Shown: positions 30,396-41,845 of the stretch, piece after piece
How the letters are laid out: every line of letters begins with the position of its first letter
How positions within the stretch are numbered: the stretch's first letter is position 1
Assembly: GCF_020497125.1 (NCBI RefSeq)
Contig: NC_059076.1
Span: 14,561,951-14,625,950, forward strand
From: Mauremys mutica
Lineage: Eukaryota; Chordata; Testudines; Geoemydidae
Direction: 5' to 3'
Length of the DNA: 64,000 nt
Notes under the pieces: model-generated
Databases searched by the model: none
Told to the model about the DNA's origin: nothing
The model's input: the letters and a program-made list of their open reading frames with translations, nothing else
Translations under genes and position numbers: made by a program

Positions 30396-32619
30396 AGGTT
30401 GCAGTCACGAGCAAGCGACATAGTTACGCACATTTGAGCAGGTCTGACATACTGATGGCTTCAATACGCACACACACTTAGCCAATGAAATTGCAGAAAT
30501 TAAAAAGGGCACCTGATAGCCTCTTGGTGCCCAGATCACAAAGACCACCAGCAATATTGACTGTATCTGCAATAAAACTGAGGCTGGACTAATCATGGAG
30601 ACTGTCCTCTCATCCCTAGAGATGGTCTTTTGAGATCAACAAAAGGAGAAGTGTGCAGAAGCTCACGTGATCACTGGATAAAGAGAGGGCTTGGGGCTAC
30701 TGGGCTATCCATCCAGTTTTTAATTATGAACATGGGTTTTTAAATGTTTGAGTAAATTTGGGAATAGACGGTTATGACAAATCATGGCTTTTTGCTCTGT
30801 CTCCAGAGCCTGGGGGATGGCAGCTCTGTTAATGGTGGATAGGCCAGGATGAAAGCTTCCGACCGAGGCTGAAGTGCAGTGGCTGAGGAGAACTCTAGGA
30901 ATAGAAGACTGGAGTAGATGCCTATCCACTATGCTGTTGGTGTTGCCATCAGCGCCACACCTGAAAAAAATAGAGCACTTTGGGCAAACTCTGCTGACAA
31001 CTGAAGTCAATGCTGGGTGCTCACTCTGCCATTTTGAAAACCAAGTTACTTAATACAGGCAACTAAATATGTATTTAGGATCATAATTTTAGGCACCACT
31101 AAAAAAATCCATGGCCTGTATTCAAAGAGCTATGGCCACCTTTTCAACGGAGTTCATCACACAACAGCTCCTATTTGGAAAGTCTGGGCTCTCCCCTTGT
31201 GTTTAAAGTGCCCATTATCCAGTAGCTCTGGTGGATCCGCGGAGGGCAGGACTCTTTTGGAAATCTGACCATCGAAGTGGGAGCTGAGCAGTTTTGAAAA
31301 TCCAGCCAAACGCTGCTTTTGGCTGTATTCTTCTAAGGATACCCAAAGCGTCCACTACAACGGCATTCACTTACTGGGAGCAGGGACAGGCCCTACCTTG
31401 TCCTGTGTCAAGGACGAACAAAGTTTGCACAGCCGCTTTCTGATGCCCTAAATAAAACCAAGAAGAATGTCTTCATTCCCCATCCAGAGTGTGACAGCGA
31501 CATGAAACAAATTGCTGGGAAGTGGAAAATGTGGCTTGCACATTTATCCTTCGATTACAACATTCATTTTGTCCTCTCTGTGTCATCATTTCGAGCAGTT
31601 GGCATGCTACCCCCCTACGAAGACGCATGCTTGTGCGGTTACTCCCGTTCCTGTGGTCTTCCCTTTTTCAGAGACTTCGGCATGTCTGAGCATGAAATCT
31701 GATCCATTAACCTTTGCTATGCCAATTTTACTGATACAATAGATTAACGTATTCACTGCTGCTCACTGCTTTAATAGGCACTGAACCACTCAGTCACTCT
31801 CATATTTCACCATCTCCTGGCTGTGTAATCACACATATGCATACATTGAGGCCGCTACTTATATAGTGGAAGAGTCTAGCCATGAGCTAATCCCAATTTT
31901 GGAATCTAGATGTTGTGCAGATAATTTTCTTGTGTCATGCAGCTCTCACCCTGGAAGGAGTTTACTCTTTCAGGATGAGCACTCAGTTGTGGTTTCTATT
32001 TAATTTTGTGGACAGTGTCTAACCCGAGGCGTAAACCTGTGTTACCTTGAGATGAGTGAGTCTCAAATGATTTGAAGGTTCCTTATCTGAAAACTCTTAT
32101 TATTAATTATTAATCATTAGTATTATTATCATTGCGGTAGCACCTTGAAACCATAGTCAAAGGCCCCATTATGGTAGGTGCCATGGAAACATGGAGTAAA
32201 AAATAAAAAGACCACCTTTCTGGCACCACAGAGCCCTCATGGGTTGGAATCCAGGCCCTAAGCCCTGGATTTTGCCATTTGCTTCAGTAGGGCAAGATTT
32301 CACCTCTGATGTATAACAAAAATGTACACAAATGCCTTTGGAGTAGAAAACCCACAAAATCAGATTCCAGCAGGTGTGAGGGAAGCTGGGGGAAGGTCTG
32401 GGTATCTGCCTCCTGGGACAAATGGAAAGACAATAAATAAATGTAGGTGTCCATCATAAAAAAATGTTGTTGGTTCCTCTCAGATCCTGTTCCCCACTTC
32501 ATAGTGAAGATTGTCTCCTCTTTCCACCCCTCTGGCCCCAGGACTGATCCTTTGCTAGGGCATGCAGAGGTGCCGTGACAGTCAGCTGTGAAGTGGAGGG
32601 GTAACAAGAAGAGCCTGTC

Positions 32620-32714
32620 TGTGTTAAGTAGGGTGTCTTGCCATGTAGGAGCAGCACCACCCAGGGTATTTCATGAGGCTCCGGGAAGAGCTCCTCACCT
32701 TGCTCTGCTCTCAG
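32620..32714. repeat. 95-bp direct repeat, copy 1
   Basis: Starts GTGTTAAGTAGGGTGTCTTG and ends near CTTGCTCTGCTCTCAGGC. A near-identical copy in the same orientation is at 33831-33926, about 1.2 kb away. Confidence 0.85.
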
Positions 32715-33830
32715 GCAGCACAAAAAGCAGCACACAGTTAACAGGAAGGTGACGCATGTGCAGAACTCTTGTGTGATGGGGAAAGAGCACATAATTGTGG
32801 GTGGCTGGCAGGGAGGTGCTGGGAGCAGGTTAGTAGCACAAGTGAGAAGGGTTGGGAGAACCAAGGCAGAGTGGACTGGAGGAGAGAACAAGCCTGGCCT
32901 GGGAGAAGGAGACGGAGGACCCAGCTAGGGACGATCAGAGATGGGGGAATGGGAAGAAGGTGGTGAGAACCAGATATGGAGAGTGTGGAGACCAACGGGG
33001 ATGGGAAAGGGACAGGCAGGGCTGGGATGATGTGTGTGAGACAGAACAGCAAGGGCAAGGGAAGCAGAGGAGGGGAACAGGAAGAATGAAGAGAAAACAG
33101 GGAAAGAGGAGGAGCCAGAAGCAAACAAGCTTCACAGCCAGGCAAGAGGTGAGTTCCCTCCAGAAGAACTTATACAAGTTTCAGAGTTGGAGAAGCACCG
33201 GGGGCTGAGCCGCCTGAGCTAAGGCAAGAGAGCTGGACATGGGGTGGGAAGACAAAGGAGACACCCATGAGGGAGGGGATGTGGATAGATCTCCTTTCTC
33301 TCTGCACTTGGCTTGGCTTTCCTTCCCCACCCCCATTCCCTCACCCACTGCATTTGGAGAAGCTGCCTCACCTCTGCCTGCCTACAACTCCCTGGCAGGC
33401 TTCAGGCGCTCAGCCTCCTTTTGGCTGCCAGCCGTGCTGGGTAGTTGTGTAACGTGACTATTGCTGGCTCTGGCTCCAGGGGAATGTGCTCACTTTATTT
33501 TCTGAGCTGTGGTTAAATAATTGGTGTTTTCCTGGTGGCTAACTGCTCTGGATTCTGTGGTTACACACCATGATCGGACTTTCTTGGAGCGATCTAGTTA
33601 CTATTATTAGCTTGTTTCTTCCCTCCTTTCCTTTTCTCACCACTGGAATCATTTTGGGTGTCTCCCACAAGGACGTTACGTTTGTTGCTTTGGGTTGGTT
33701 CACCACCTAGCTGCGAAACTGGGATGCCTTCTCCTCGGTTCGGTATGTTTGGGGGAGGACACAAAGCACAGGGCCTGCTCGTGTTCTGCCCAATCAGTGG
33801 GCCACACGTCCTCCTCAAAAGGGATGTCTG

Positions 33831-33926
33831 TGTTAAGTAGGACGTCTTGCCATGTAGGAGCAGCACCGCCCAGGGTATCTCATGAGGCTCTGGGGAAGAG
33901 CTCCTCACCTTGCTCTGCTATCAGGC
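33831..33926. repeat. 95-bp direct repeat, copy 2
   Basis: Same as 32620-32714 with a few substitutions and one extra G. Outside the repeat the flanks diverge abruptly. Confidence 0.85.
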
Positions 33927-36530
33927 TGCAAAATCACCTTATGCGCGATGCTGTTGGTATCCTGACTCCAGCCCATCTGGCTTAGTGTAGAGAACAGAGC
34001 TGTGGAGTCCTATCCCCAAACACTGCATCACTCCACTGTCCTGACTCTAAGATGAGTGATTTTGGGACCGTGCTCTAGAATCCCGTCGTACTTTTCTATA
34101 CAAGGGATGGCACACGCCTGTCCTCACTAGCCAGGGAGAAGATATCAGGACCTTGCCAGCAACAATTCTTTTGAACGTCTCACAAGTGCTAAGCAGATTC
34201 ATGTTTTGGCCAAAACTGGACAAAATGTGGTGAACAGATCTTTAAAAAAAAATTAATTGATTAAAAAAAAAAGCACCCCCAAATCTTTCCATCTCCAGCA
34301 TCAGCTCCTTCATAGCACAAGCCTCATTGAAGAACATTATGCAGACACCTCTGCTTCCACTGACAGCTCCTTTAAAGCCTGCAGTGTAATCTCAGGCCTT
34401 TGTCTAATACCATTTCAAAGCACCAGTAGACCCGTGCACGCTGTATTTGGCTCATGGGGACAGAGAGGATGACGCTTATCATCAGACATTCCCTGTCTTG
34501 CTATTTCTAAATGGTTTCCACTGGGCCTGATTTTGACCCCATTCTGATGTGGGCCCAAAGTGAAGGGCATTGAGCGCTGTTGCCCAAATCTTGACCCTGA
34601 TGCCATGGCTGAGAAGCCGGGTGGATGTGCAGCCATGAAGGAAGAATTCTTCTCCCAGGCCAGCTGTGCTACCCAAACCCAGTGCCTGGAATATCCTCCG
34701 CAGCTCCTTTGCACTCTCTTCTGCAGGGATGGAGAAGGATCCATATAATAATGGATCCTTGGCCTCTGCCCATCACCCTGCCTGGCCACGCCTTCCCATC
34801 ACCTGTGCTGCAACTCATGCCCAGGTGAGAATACTCTGGTTTGACCCCTCACACTCAGGCCCCCCCATCACATGGCAGAACCACATCACTAATTCTGCCT
34901 GGCAAGTCTCCACACCTGTGAAGGAATAGGGCTGGGATTCACCTTCAGAGCTTTTCGCAAAGTATTCCTGTTTCTAGTCCTGACTGCATCTTTCATGTGC
35001 CATTGTTACCGTATGGTGAGTTTGTTATAGATCCCCACTGTGCCTGATCCACAGAGGAAATGAGTCTGCTATTGCCTCCACCAGAGAACCTGGCTCTGAG
35101 GTGACAACAACCATCTTGGCTGACAAAACTGGTGTTGGACCGGGGATCTTCAGAGCTAAAAGCCATGAGCTACTGAGGCTGAGCTAAAGCCCCCAAGCTA
35201 GGCCTGTAGCAGACTCCTATCCTACGTAGAAGGGGCACGGCCGGGGGGACCTGTAACACACACTCCCTAGTGGATTACACAAGCCCTACTAGTGTAAACA
35301 TCCCCACATTGCAAATTCTTCTTACTTGCACATCAATAAAATCTGCAATCTTATTGCTCCAACAGTCATGGAAAGTGAACGCAGAATGGGCATTAGCCTG
35401 GACAAAGAGAATTCAGTTCAAGCAAATATTGATTGAACATTTTTGCACTTTAAGTACATCTCTAATTTCTCTGTCATTCAGTGTGTGGAAGGTGTTTTTA
35501 CAAGGCCTCAAAACTAGTTCAGGGCAGATTTAACTTTCAGGCCAAGATTCAGGTCAATTCTTGGGCAAGTTAAACACTTTGGTCACAGGGTTAAGACATT
35601 CTGACGCGTCACAATTGTCCTTCTGCCTTGCATTACGGCAAATGGGTTTAGTTAGTTACAACACAGGAAAGTGAACTGGAAGTGACTGAGGAAATAGGCT
35701 CCTACTCCCTGAATAATATTGCTGAAGTTACATGTTTGCTGACAAGTCATGTTTGCTGATCAAGGAGATCTTCCTTCTAGATGTCATTAAGCAATTCCCA
35801 AGGGTGTCTTTTAGCTCCTTCATGCAATGGGTTGCTGCTGCCTCTTTCGTGAGCTAAGATTACCTCATTCCTGGAGGATGCCTGAAACTCAACTTCATCT
35901 TTAAAAAATAAATGTATCTTAAACAGAAGCTCTGATGAACTAATGCTGTATCATATTGGAATTCACCAAAAGGCAAGATAGTGACACATTTTTTTTCAGG
36001 GTGAACCTTCAAGTAAGTAAGTGTCGGTTGACATAGTAGGAATGATTTTTCCTTTAAAAATGCACTCACATATTTTGTCCCACATGGGATGGGAACTGTC
36101 CAGCAAGGACTGTAACACATGTCAAAAGAGGTCTTGCCAACTTTCCATTCAGCTGCATGAGACTTTACAAAACTGTTGCTGGAAATACAGTTATTCCATT
36201 AAAAGCCGAAGTCCCATACTGCGCTCTGGCCTCACTAGAGAATATCCAATTGTCCAAGATTTGGAAGTAGCATGGGTATTTTCTTAAAAGTGACAGACTG
36301 TTTCATAATTCCTAGCAAAAATAGATTCCACTATAGGTGGCTTGGTTATGTTTTTGTTTAAACTTGAAGACCATTTTGTCATATACTAGAGTTCTCAGCT
36401 ATTCTTTTCTCACAAAATATATCACTTGCTAAATGCAAAAGCAGGAAAATAAATACTTTTTCTTTATGCTTTCTGTGATTTCAGCTTTGTATGATTTGCA
36501 TGTCTAGTACATTAGCTAAATTAACTAAGG

Positions 36531-36732
36531 CAGCAAAGAGTCTTGTGGCAGCTTATAGACTAACAGACGTTTTGGAGCATGAGCTTTCGTGGGTGAATAC
36601 CCACTTCGTCAGATGCACGTCAGTATTCACCCATGAAAGCTCATGCTCCAAAACGTCTGTTAGTCTATAAGGTGCCAGAAGACTCTTTGCTGCTTTTACA
36701 GATCCAGACTAACATGGCTACCCCTCTGATAC
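36531..36732. mobile_element. Minimal Penelope-like element: two head-to-head termini
   Basis: Consists only of two inverted terminal repeats (left AACAGACGTTTTGGAGCATG; right its complement CATGCTCCAAAACGTCTGTT) joined at about 36614-36625. Flanking TTAACTAAGGCAG (36521-36533) and TTAGCTAAGGCAG (36733-36745) look like a 12-13-bp target duplication with one mismatch. The - strand half carries a complete hammerhead-like core at 36575-36612. Confidence 0.82.
36575..36612 (-). ncRNA. Hammerhead-ribozyme-like motif, intact core
   Basis: On the - strand: CTGACGA (fits CUGANGA), stem II GTGGGT-ATTC-ACCCAC, GAAA, stem III AGC-TCAT-GCT, then C at the cleavage position. All invariant core bases of a minimal hammerhead are present with the very short stem III described for Penelope-like elements. 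Stem I is not obvious, so activity as a monomer is doubtful. Confidence 0.6.
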
Positions 36733-36745
36733 TTAGCTAAGGCAG

Positions 36746-38104
36746 TAACCATTATTAATTTCAGACATACCTTTGTCACTAGACCTGCTATAGGGCATAA
36801 ACTGCTGCTTACAAGATTTACAGTTCTGTTCCTGCTACAGGGCATAAATCATTCTATATGCCAAAATTCCCCCTCTGTAAGAAACATATAAGAAAGTGGG
36901 CTACCCTGCTCTACCAGCTGTGATTACTGTTGCCAGAACAGGCCCAAAATGTGTCATTCAAAAACTTTCATGTAATAAACTAAAAATAAAACCTGCTCCA
37001 TTTAAGCATCAATTGTTTCTCATTCTTTGTCCACCTAAAGCACCAACTGAAGTCAATGGTGAAACCCTGACCCCACTGATTTCAAGGACGCCAGGATTTT
37101 GCCTACTGGCCCATTATTCTCCTACTGAACCCAAAGTGAGATTTGCTGTTAATTTCAATTGGACCTGGATTGAGTCCCAGAACAGACCTGCTATTGATTT
37201 GTTATTTTGAAATGGGAGAAAAGATGGTCACACAGCCTATTTGCTGCATGAAGAAAATTAAATTGAAAATTTTACCAAAGGAACAAACTTGACACACGTT
37301 GCCAGATATTATAAACTGGGTTGGCAGAAAGACCCACACAATTCTCAGAATTGCTCTAGCTTTGGAAGATGCAGCATTCCTGGGGATTTTCAGTGCACAG
37401 CTACTTGTGTGTAAAACTGTTCCCCGCAGTTTGGAATGTGTTGTCATTTTCAGGTGTTTCTGTAATTTGCCCATAAGGTTGCAGAGCAAGAACCGTTTAG
37501 GGCTGCCATAGCTGTCAGCTGAGATAGATATCTCACTCCCTGGTCAACTACATTTTAGGCATTAGTGTAATCTAAATAAATAATAAGGTTATGTCAATGA
37601 CGTGGGATGAATGATTTCCCCCCTCTGACTATGTGCTTTCAGTCATTTGCAATAAACCAGACATGGAGTTTTAGCTTCGATAGAGAACAGTGAAATCTGA
37701 GCTCCTCATCAGACGAGTAGGAAGAAGACCCCTGGATTAATTTAACAGCTAACTGTGCTTGCTGTGCCAATAAATACATGACCTCCCAAATGTCACTATA
37801 CTGTTTACATTCTTAGCTTCCCCTTTCTGTAAAAATTTTGCAATTATGGAGAGCGTGAGCCTGCAGATGTAAAAATCCCTGCAGAGTCATCTTAAAATAC
37901 AGGGCCCATATTGCTTCCTATCAAATCATGCTGATGGTGCAGACTGATTGTGCGAATGCTGCCGTCGAGTGTGAACTAGTTTCACAGAGGGAGCGTTAGA
38001 GGCCTAATAAAAAGCTACGCCACTGAATGGAGCAGCAATGGGCACTAAGATCCCAGGAACTAGCCTGGGCAGGGCGTTGGATGGAGACAGGACATTACAA
38101 GGAC
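36746..38104. other. Intergenic; contains duplicated block A
   Basis: No exon recognised. AT-rich sequence apart from the paralogous block at 37010-37270. Confidence 0.5.
37010..37270 (+). repeat. Paralogous block A (with 47086-47285)
   Basis: CCACCTAAAGCACCAACTGA, AGTCAATGGTGAAACCCTG, GGGAGAAAAGATGGTCACAC and CAGCCTATTTGCTGCATGAA occur in the same order and orientation, with substitutions, at 47086-47285. It lies about 2.8 kb before the first chemokine copy; block B lies about 4.3 kb before the second. Confidence 0.7.
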
Positions 38105-38392
38105 GCCCAGAGGATTCAGGGGCCTGGGGTCTTTGGCTGCACAGGGCCCCTCCCGCTGAATAGCCACCGCAGACCCAGCACTTCGGCGGTGGGTCCCGGG
38201 GTCGAAGCACCCCCCGCCGCCGAAGACCTGGAGCAGAAGAAGCTCTGTGGGGCCCGGGCCTCGTGAGAGTTTTCCGGGGCCCCAGGAGCAAGTGAAGGAC
38301 CCCGCTCCAGGGCCCCCGAAAAACTCTCATGGGGGCCCCTGCAGGGCCTGGGGAAAATTGCCCACTTGTCCCCCCTTCTGGGCGGCCCTGAT
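38105..38392. mobile_element. hAT-type MITE fragment (GGGCGGCCCTG family)
   Basis: Ends GGACGCCCAGAGGATTCAGG and CTTCTGGGCGGCCCTG are an imperfect inverted repeat. The interior shares CTCATGGGGGCCCCTGCAGG and CGAAGCACCCCCCGCCGCCG with 49725-50139. No clear 8-bp duplication, perhaps because of decay. Confidence 0.65.
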
Positions 38393-39763
38393 ACATTAAA
38401 TACGAGGGACAAATCTGCCCCCCGCTACACCTGTTCACCCAGACCAGCTTCACTGTAACCAAGGGCAGAATTTGATACATGGCATCATCACCTTTAGCTG
38501 ATGCGTCCAGGCCAAACCCTACGTGCACTGTGCGGGTCTGCCCCTGCCTTCATTACACAAGGGGCACAGGGTCTGCCCCCTGCACTGCCCGGCAGCCTAC
38601 TTGGTTGTCATTACATATTGATCCAGGAGTAAAATGACTTGAGTAGGAGGAAATACTTCTCCCAGCTGAGCCCAGAGCTCTCCCCACCCCCACCAGATCA
38701 CTGCTACTCCGCTCGGGGCTGATACCGATTTTGGAATTGAAGGAGTTCGAAGGACACAAACTCCAGCAGGATTCTGGGCTCAGCTATGTCGTCATCACCC
38801 CCCCCCAAGCTGAGCAATCACAGCACTGTGCATATTTCAGACCCCCCAGGTTGGTGGCTGTGCCCAGTTCCCTTCCCCCCCCCCCCCCAGGGCGATTCAC
38901 TGGCTAGGACGGGGGTGGCCGAACGGTCTGACCCTTCGAGCCACATGTGACAAGCTTCAGCAGTTCCAGAGCCGGTGGCACCTGCCGGGGCTCGGGGCTC
39001 GGTCCTGCCCTGGGGAAGCCCCCAAGCCCCCTCCCCGCTGGGCACAAGCCAGAGGTGATGGGGGCACACGGGGGTCACATGCCCCCCCAGACTTTTGCCA
39101 GGGTTTGCGGGCCCTGCTCGGTCACACGGTGCCACCAGGCTCCCTCCCGTCAGGGCAGCTGCTGGAAGCGGCAAGCCGGGAGCTGCGGCCTGGGAAGAGG
39201 CAGCAGGAGCAGCTGGGAGCTGCGGGGAGCCGCTGCCTTTGCTGCTGCCGCTCCGCGTGGAGCTAAAGCGGCGCCCGGTCCCCGCAGCGTCCCGCTGTTC
39301 CCCACTGGCCGCGAACGCCTGGGAGCGGCGGGGAGCGGCCCCGAGCCCGGGTAAGGCGGCAGGGGAGCCCGGGGGCAGGACTCCCGCTGCCGGGATGGGG
39401 ACAAACCTGTCAATTGCCCCGGCCCCCAGCGGGCCCCGGTTCTCGCTGCCAGCAGCCCCTGGCCCACCCCACGGCAGGGAACTGGGGGGGTGTCAGCCCC
39501 TGTGCCCCCCGGGCTACGAGACCACGTGAAGCTGAAACCCACCAGCGGCCTCCTCCCCCGGCTCCGCGCGCTGCGCTCGGCGCGGCCCGTGGGGCCCCGG
39601 CGGGCTCCGCTCTGCTGCGGCGGGGCGCGGCCCGGCTGAGCGGCAGCGGGAGCCGGGAGCTGCGGCCTCAGCGCTCGGGGCGCCCTGGCGGCGCCGGGCG
39701 GGATTTCCTGGCGCGGGTCCCAGCTGAAGCGGGTTTCTCCGGCCGCTCCGCCCCCTCTGCCCC

Positions 39764-39774
39764 GGGGATTTCCC
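39764..39774 (+). promoter_or_regulatory. NF-kB-like site of the chemokine promoter
   Basis: GGGGATTTCCC fits the kB consensus GGGRNWYYCC and lies 29 bp before the ATAAAA box. Inflammatory ELR+ CXC chemokines are classically controlled by such a proximal site. The second copy keeps GGGAATTTCCC at the same place. Confidence 0.75.
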
Positions 39775-39790
39775 GGCCGGGTCCCCGCGG

Positions 39791-39800
39791 GGATAAAAGC
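39791..39800 (+). promoter_or_regulatory. TATA box of the chemokine gene
   Basis: GGATAAAAGC, 85 bp before the ATG. Transcription would start near 39820-39830 (GGCTCAGAGCTGAGCC), giving a 5' UTR of 50-60 nt. Confidence 0.8.
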
Positions 39801-39877
39801 GGCCGCGGGGCGCTGCGGTGGCTCAGAGCTGAGCCGAGCCCAGATCCCAGCACCAGCCTCCACCGCCAGCCCGGACC

Positions 39878-40926
39878 ATGAGCCGCCCCGAGAGCTTCGC
39901 CCCCGGCAGCCCCCTGCTGCTGCTGCTGTTAGCGGCCTGCGCCGCGCTGTGCCGGGGTGAGGGGCTCGCTGCGCCGGGGGGCGGGCCCGGGCCCGGGCTG
40001 GGGGAGTCTCGCTTCCCACTGGAGCTTGGAAGGACGGATCGGACCCAGGTGTCCGAGAGCCGCTGGATGCGGGGAGTCCCGGGCGGGATGGATGGGACCC
40101 AGGTGTCCGAGAGCCGGCCGGATTCGGGGAGTCCCGGGGGGGTGGAGGGGACCCAGGTGTCCGAGAGCCGGCCGGATGCGGGGAGTGCCCGGGCCGGGGG
40201 CATGGACCGGACCCAGGGTGTGTCCCGGGCCGCCCCCCTGCAGAGGATCTGGCCGCCGGCAGGAGCTGAGTCTTTCTCCCCCTCCCGGGCAGGTGCCCCC
40301 ATGGCCGGCGAGCTGCGGTGCCACTGCCTGCAGACCGAGGCCGCGCTGATCCACCCCAAGCGCGTCGCCCACGTGGAGCTGATCCCCGAGGGGCCCCACT
40401 GCGGGGTGCCAGAAGTCATGTAAGTGTCGGGGGCCTGCGCCCTCCCCCGCCAGCCTGCGCCCCCCTCCCCGCCCCGCCAGCCCCGCGCTCACCCCCTCTC
40501 CCCTCTGCCTCCCCGCAGAGCCACCACGAAGCACGGCAAGAAAGTCTGTCTGGATCCCAACGTGCCCTGGGTCCAGCTGATCGTCACCAGGATCCTGAAC
40601 AGGTACCTGCCTGGGGGTGTCGCTCTCCCTGTTGTGCCAGCGGCCGGTGTCTGCACCCTTCGCCATGACCCCGGGCTGCTACCTGGGGCTGGCGGGGTCC
40701 CTGGCACTAAACGCCATGGATGAGCTGTATCAGCACTGCCGCTATTCCCCGGGACACACACAGCTCCCAGGAGGGCAGCCGGAGGCGAGGGCACAGGGAA
40801 TGCAAGCGGGGAGCCTGTGGAGGGGAAAGGCACGAGCAGAAATGAGTCCAGGTGAGGTCTTTCCGGATGTCACTTCTAACCCGTGTTCTGTTGTCTGACT
40901 GTTGCAGTAAATCTAACAAGCTGTGA
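39878..40926 (+). CDS. ELR+ CXC chemokine, CXCL8/CXCL1-3-like, 4 exons, 102 aa
   Basis: Coding exons 39878-39956, 40293-40419, 40519-40602 and 40908-40926 (stop TGA) join in frame with GT donors (GTGAGG, GTAAGT, GTACCT) and AG acceptors: the four-exon layout and phases of CXCL8-type genes. Exon 1 gives a signal peptide with a six-leucine core. The secreted part starts about GAPMAGELRCHC, so an ELR motif directly precedes the CXC pair, the signature of CXCR1/2-binding neutrophil chemoattractants. Cysteines 3 and 4 sit in EGPHCGV and KKVCLDP, and the amphipathic C-terminal helix is VPWVQLIVTRILN. The tail after the last splice (SKSNKL) is short. Intron 1 holds a 54-bp minisatellite. I cannot decide between a CXCL8 and a CXCL1-3 orthologue. 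Confidence 0.93.
40032..40216. repeat. 54-bp minisatellite in chemokine intron 1
   Basis: The phrase GACCCAGGTGTCCGAGAGCC begins at 40042, 40096 and 40150, and a diverged unit at 40210. Only one unit is left in the second copy (53073-53110). Confidence 0.88.
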
Positions 40927-41845
40927 GGGGAGCAGAGGAAATGACCAAGGCACCACAACAGAAACTACCTGTGTGTGAGAGAGAATGGGAACCTGAGGCT
41001 GGACAGCTCGACATGCTGAACTCTCTTCTTTTGAGGGTCTGAGAGACCAGCCTGCTCCATTCAACTTCAACCTGTTCCACTGAGTTATTGCAACCTGTGC
41101 TTATTTATGTATTTATTAATACATCTCTGTAGAGCTCTGCAACAGCTAGGTATTGTGTTAAGCCCTTTAGATCTTCCTGATCACCTGAAGGGATAATGCT
41201 GCAGCAGTGGCTCAAAAAATGGCTTGTTGTTAATCTAGTGCACATTCCCAATAGCCCATCCCCTCAGCTCCTCTGAGCAGCTCGAGATGGACAGTACGGT
41301 GAAGCTGTGCCTTTCACATTGTGGATGTGCAGGATGCCTGCTGGCTTGTGAATAACCAGAGCTTCAGATTCTGGAGCTGCCAAGCATTTAGCCTCTGAGC
41401 CCACAAATATGGAGGATTCCAAAGTGAAATCCAATTAGAACAAGCACAGTAACTTGCTACAGTCCTGAAATGTGCTGCCAAGGCACATGTCCCTGGGACA
41501 CACAATCATTTGCTTGGTTGGGTGAAACAGACTAACAGTTGCTCTCCTTTCACAGAAAAGCAATCTTTATGAAAATGTGGCTTCCAGTCACTAGCTGAAG
41601 TTTCTGCAAACTCTTTAGGGTTGTTTTGATGTTAAATTATTTCTATGCAATTTAAATATTTGCTATTTATGCTGAAGCTTTAAGAACAGTAAGGTTCTGA
41701 ACACCCTTGGACATTTTATGTCTGCATTGTATGACATACTGTCATCTTCTGTGTAGAAGTGGGATTACAAATTGTACTGTACTAAAATGCAGTAATTGTG
41801 AGACTGACAGGAGTTACACATGAAATAAATATTTTCTGATGAAAA
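40927..41845 (+). promoter_or_regulatory. Chemokine 3' UTR with AU-rich element and poly(A) signal
   Basis: After the stop, overlapping ATTTA-type motifs (TTATTTATGTATTTATTAAT at 41101-41120), and CTATTTATG near 41662, resemble the mRNA-instability elements of inflammatory chemokines. AATAAA at 41823-41828 is the likely poly(A) signal, giving a 3' UTR of about 0.9 kb. Confidence 0.75.

Larger units (their letters stand above)
30396..36530. other. Long intergenic stretch without recognised gene
   Basis: Only features seen: a 95-bp direct repeat (32620-32714 and 33831-33926) and a purine-rich tract at 32800-33180. Frames up to 135 codons in and around the purine-rich tract show biased composition only. 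Confidence 0.5.

Noticed and set aside
39150..40019. 289-codon frame on the - strand across the chemokine promoter
   Set aside because: CpG-island artefact antisense to a well-supported spliced gene; Pro/Ala/Arg-rich without domain.
39929..40666. 245-codon antisense frame over chemokine exons 1-3
   Set aside because: Shadow of the sense exons and of the intron minisatellite.
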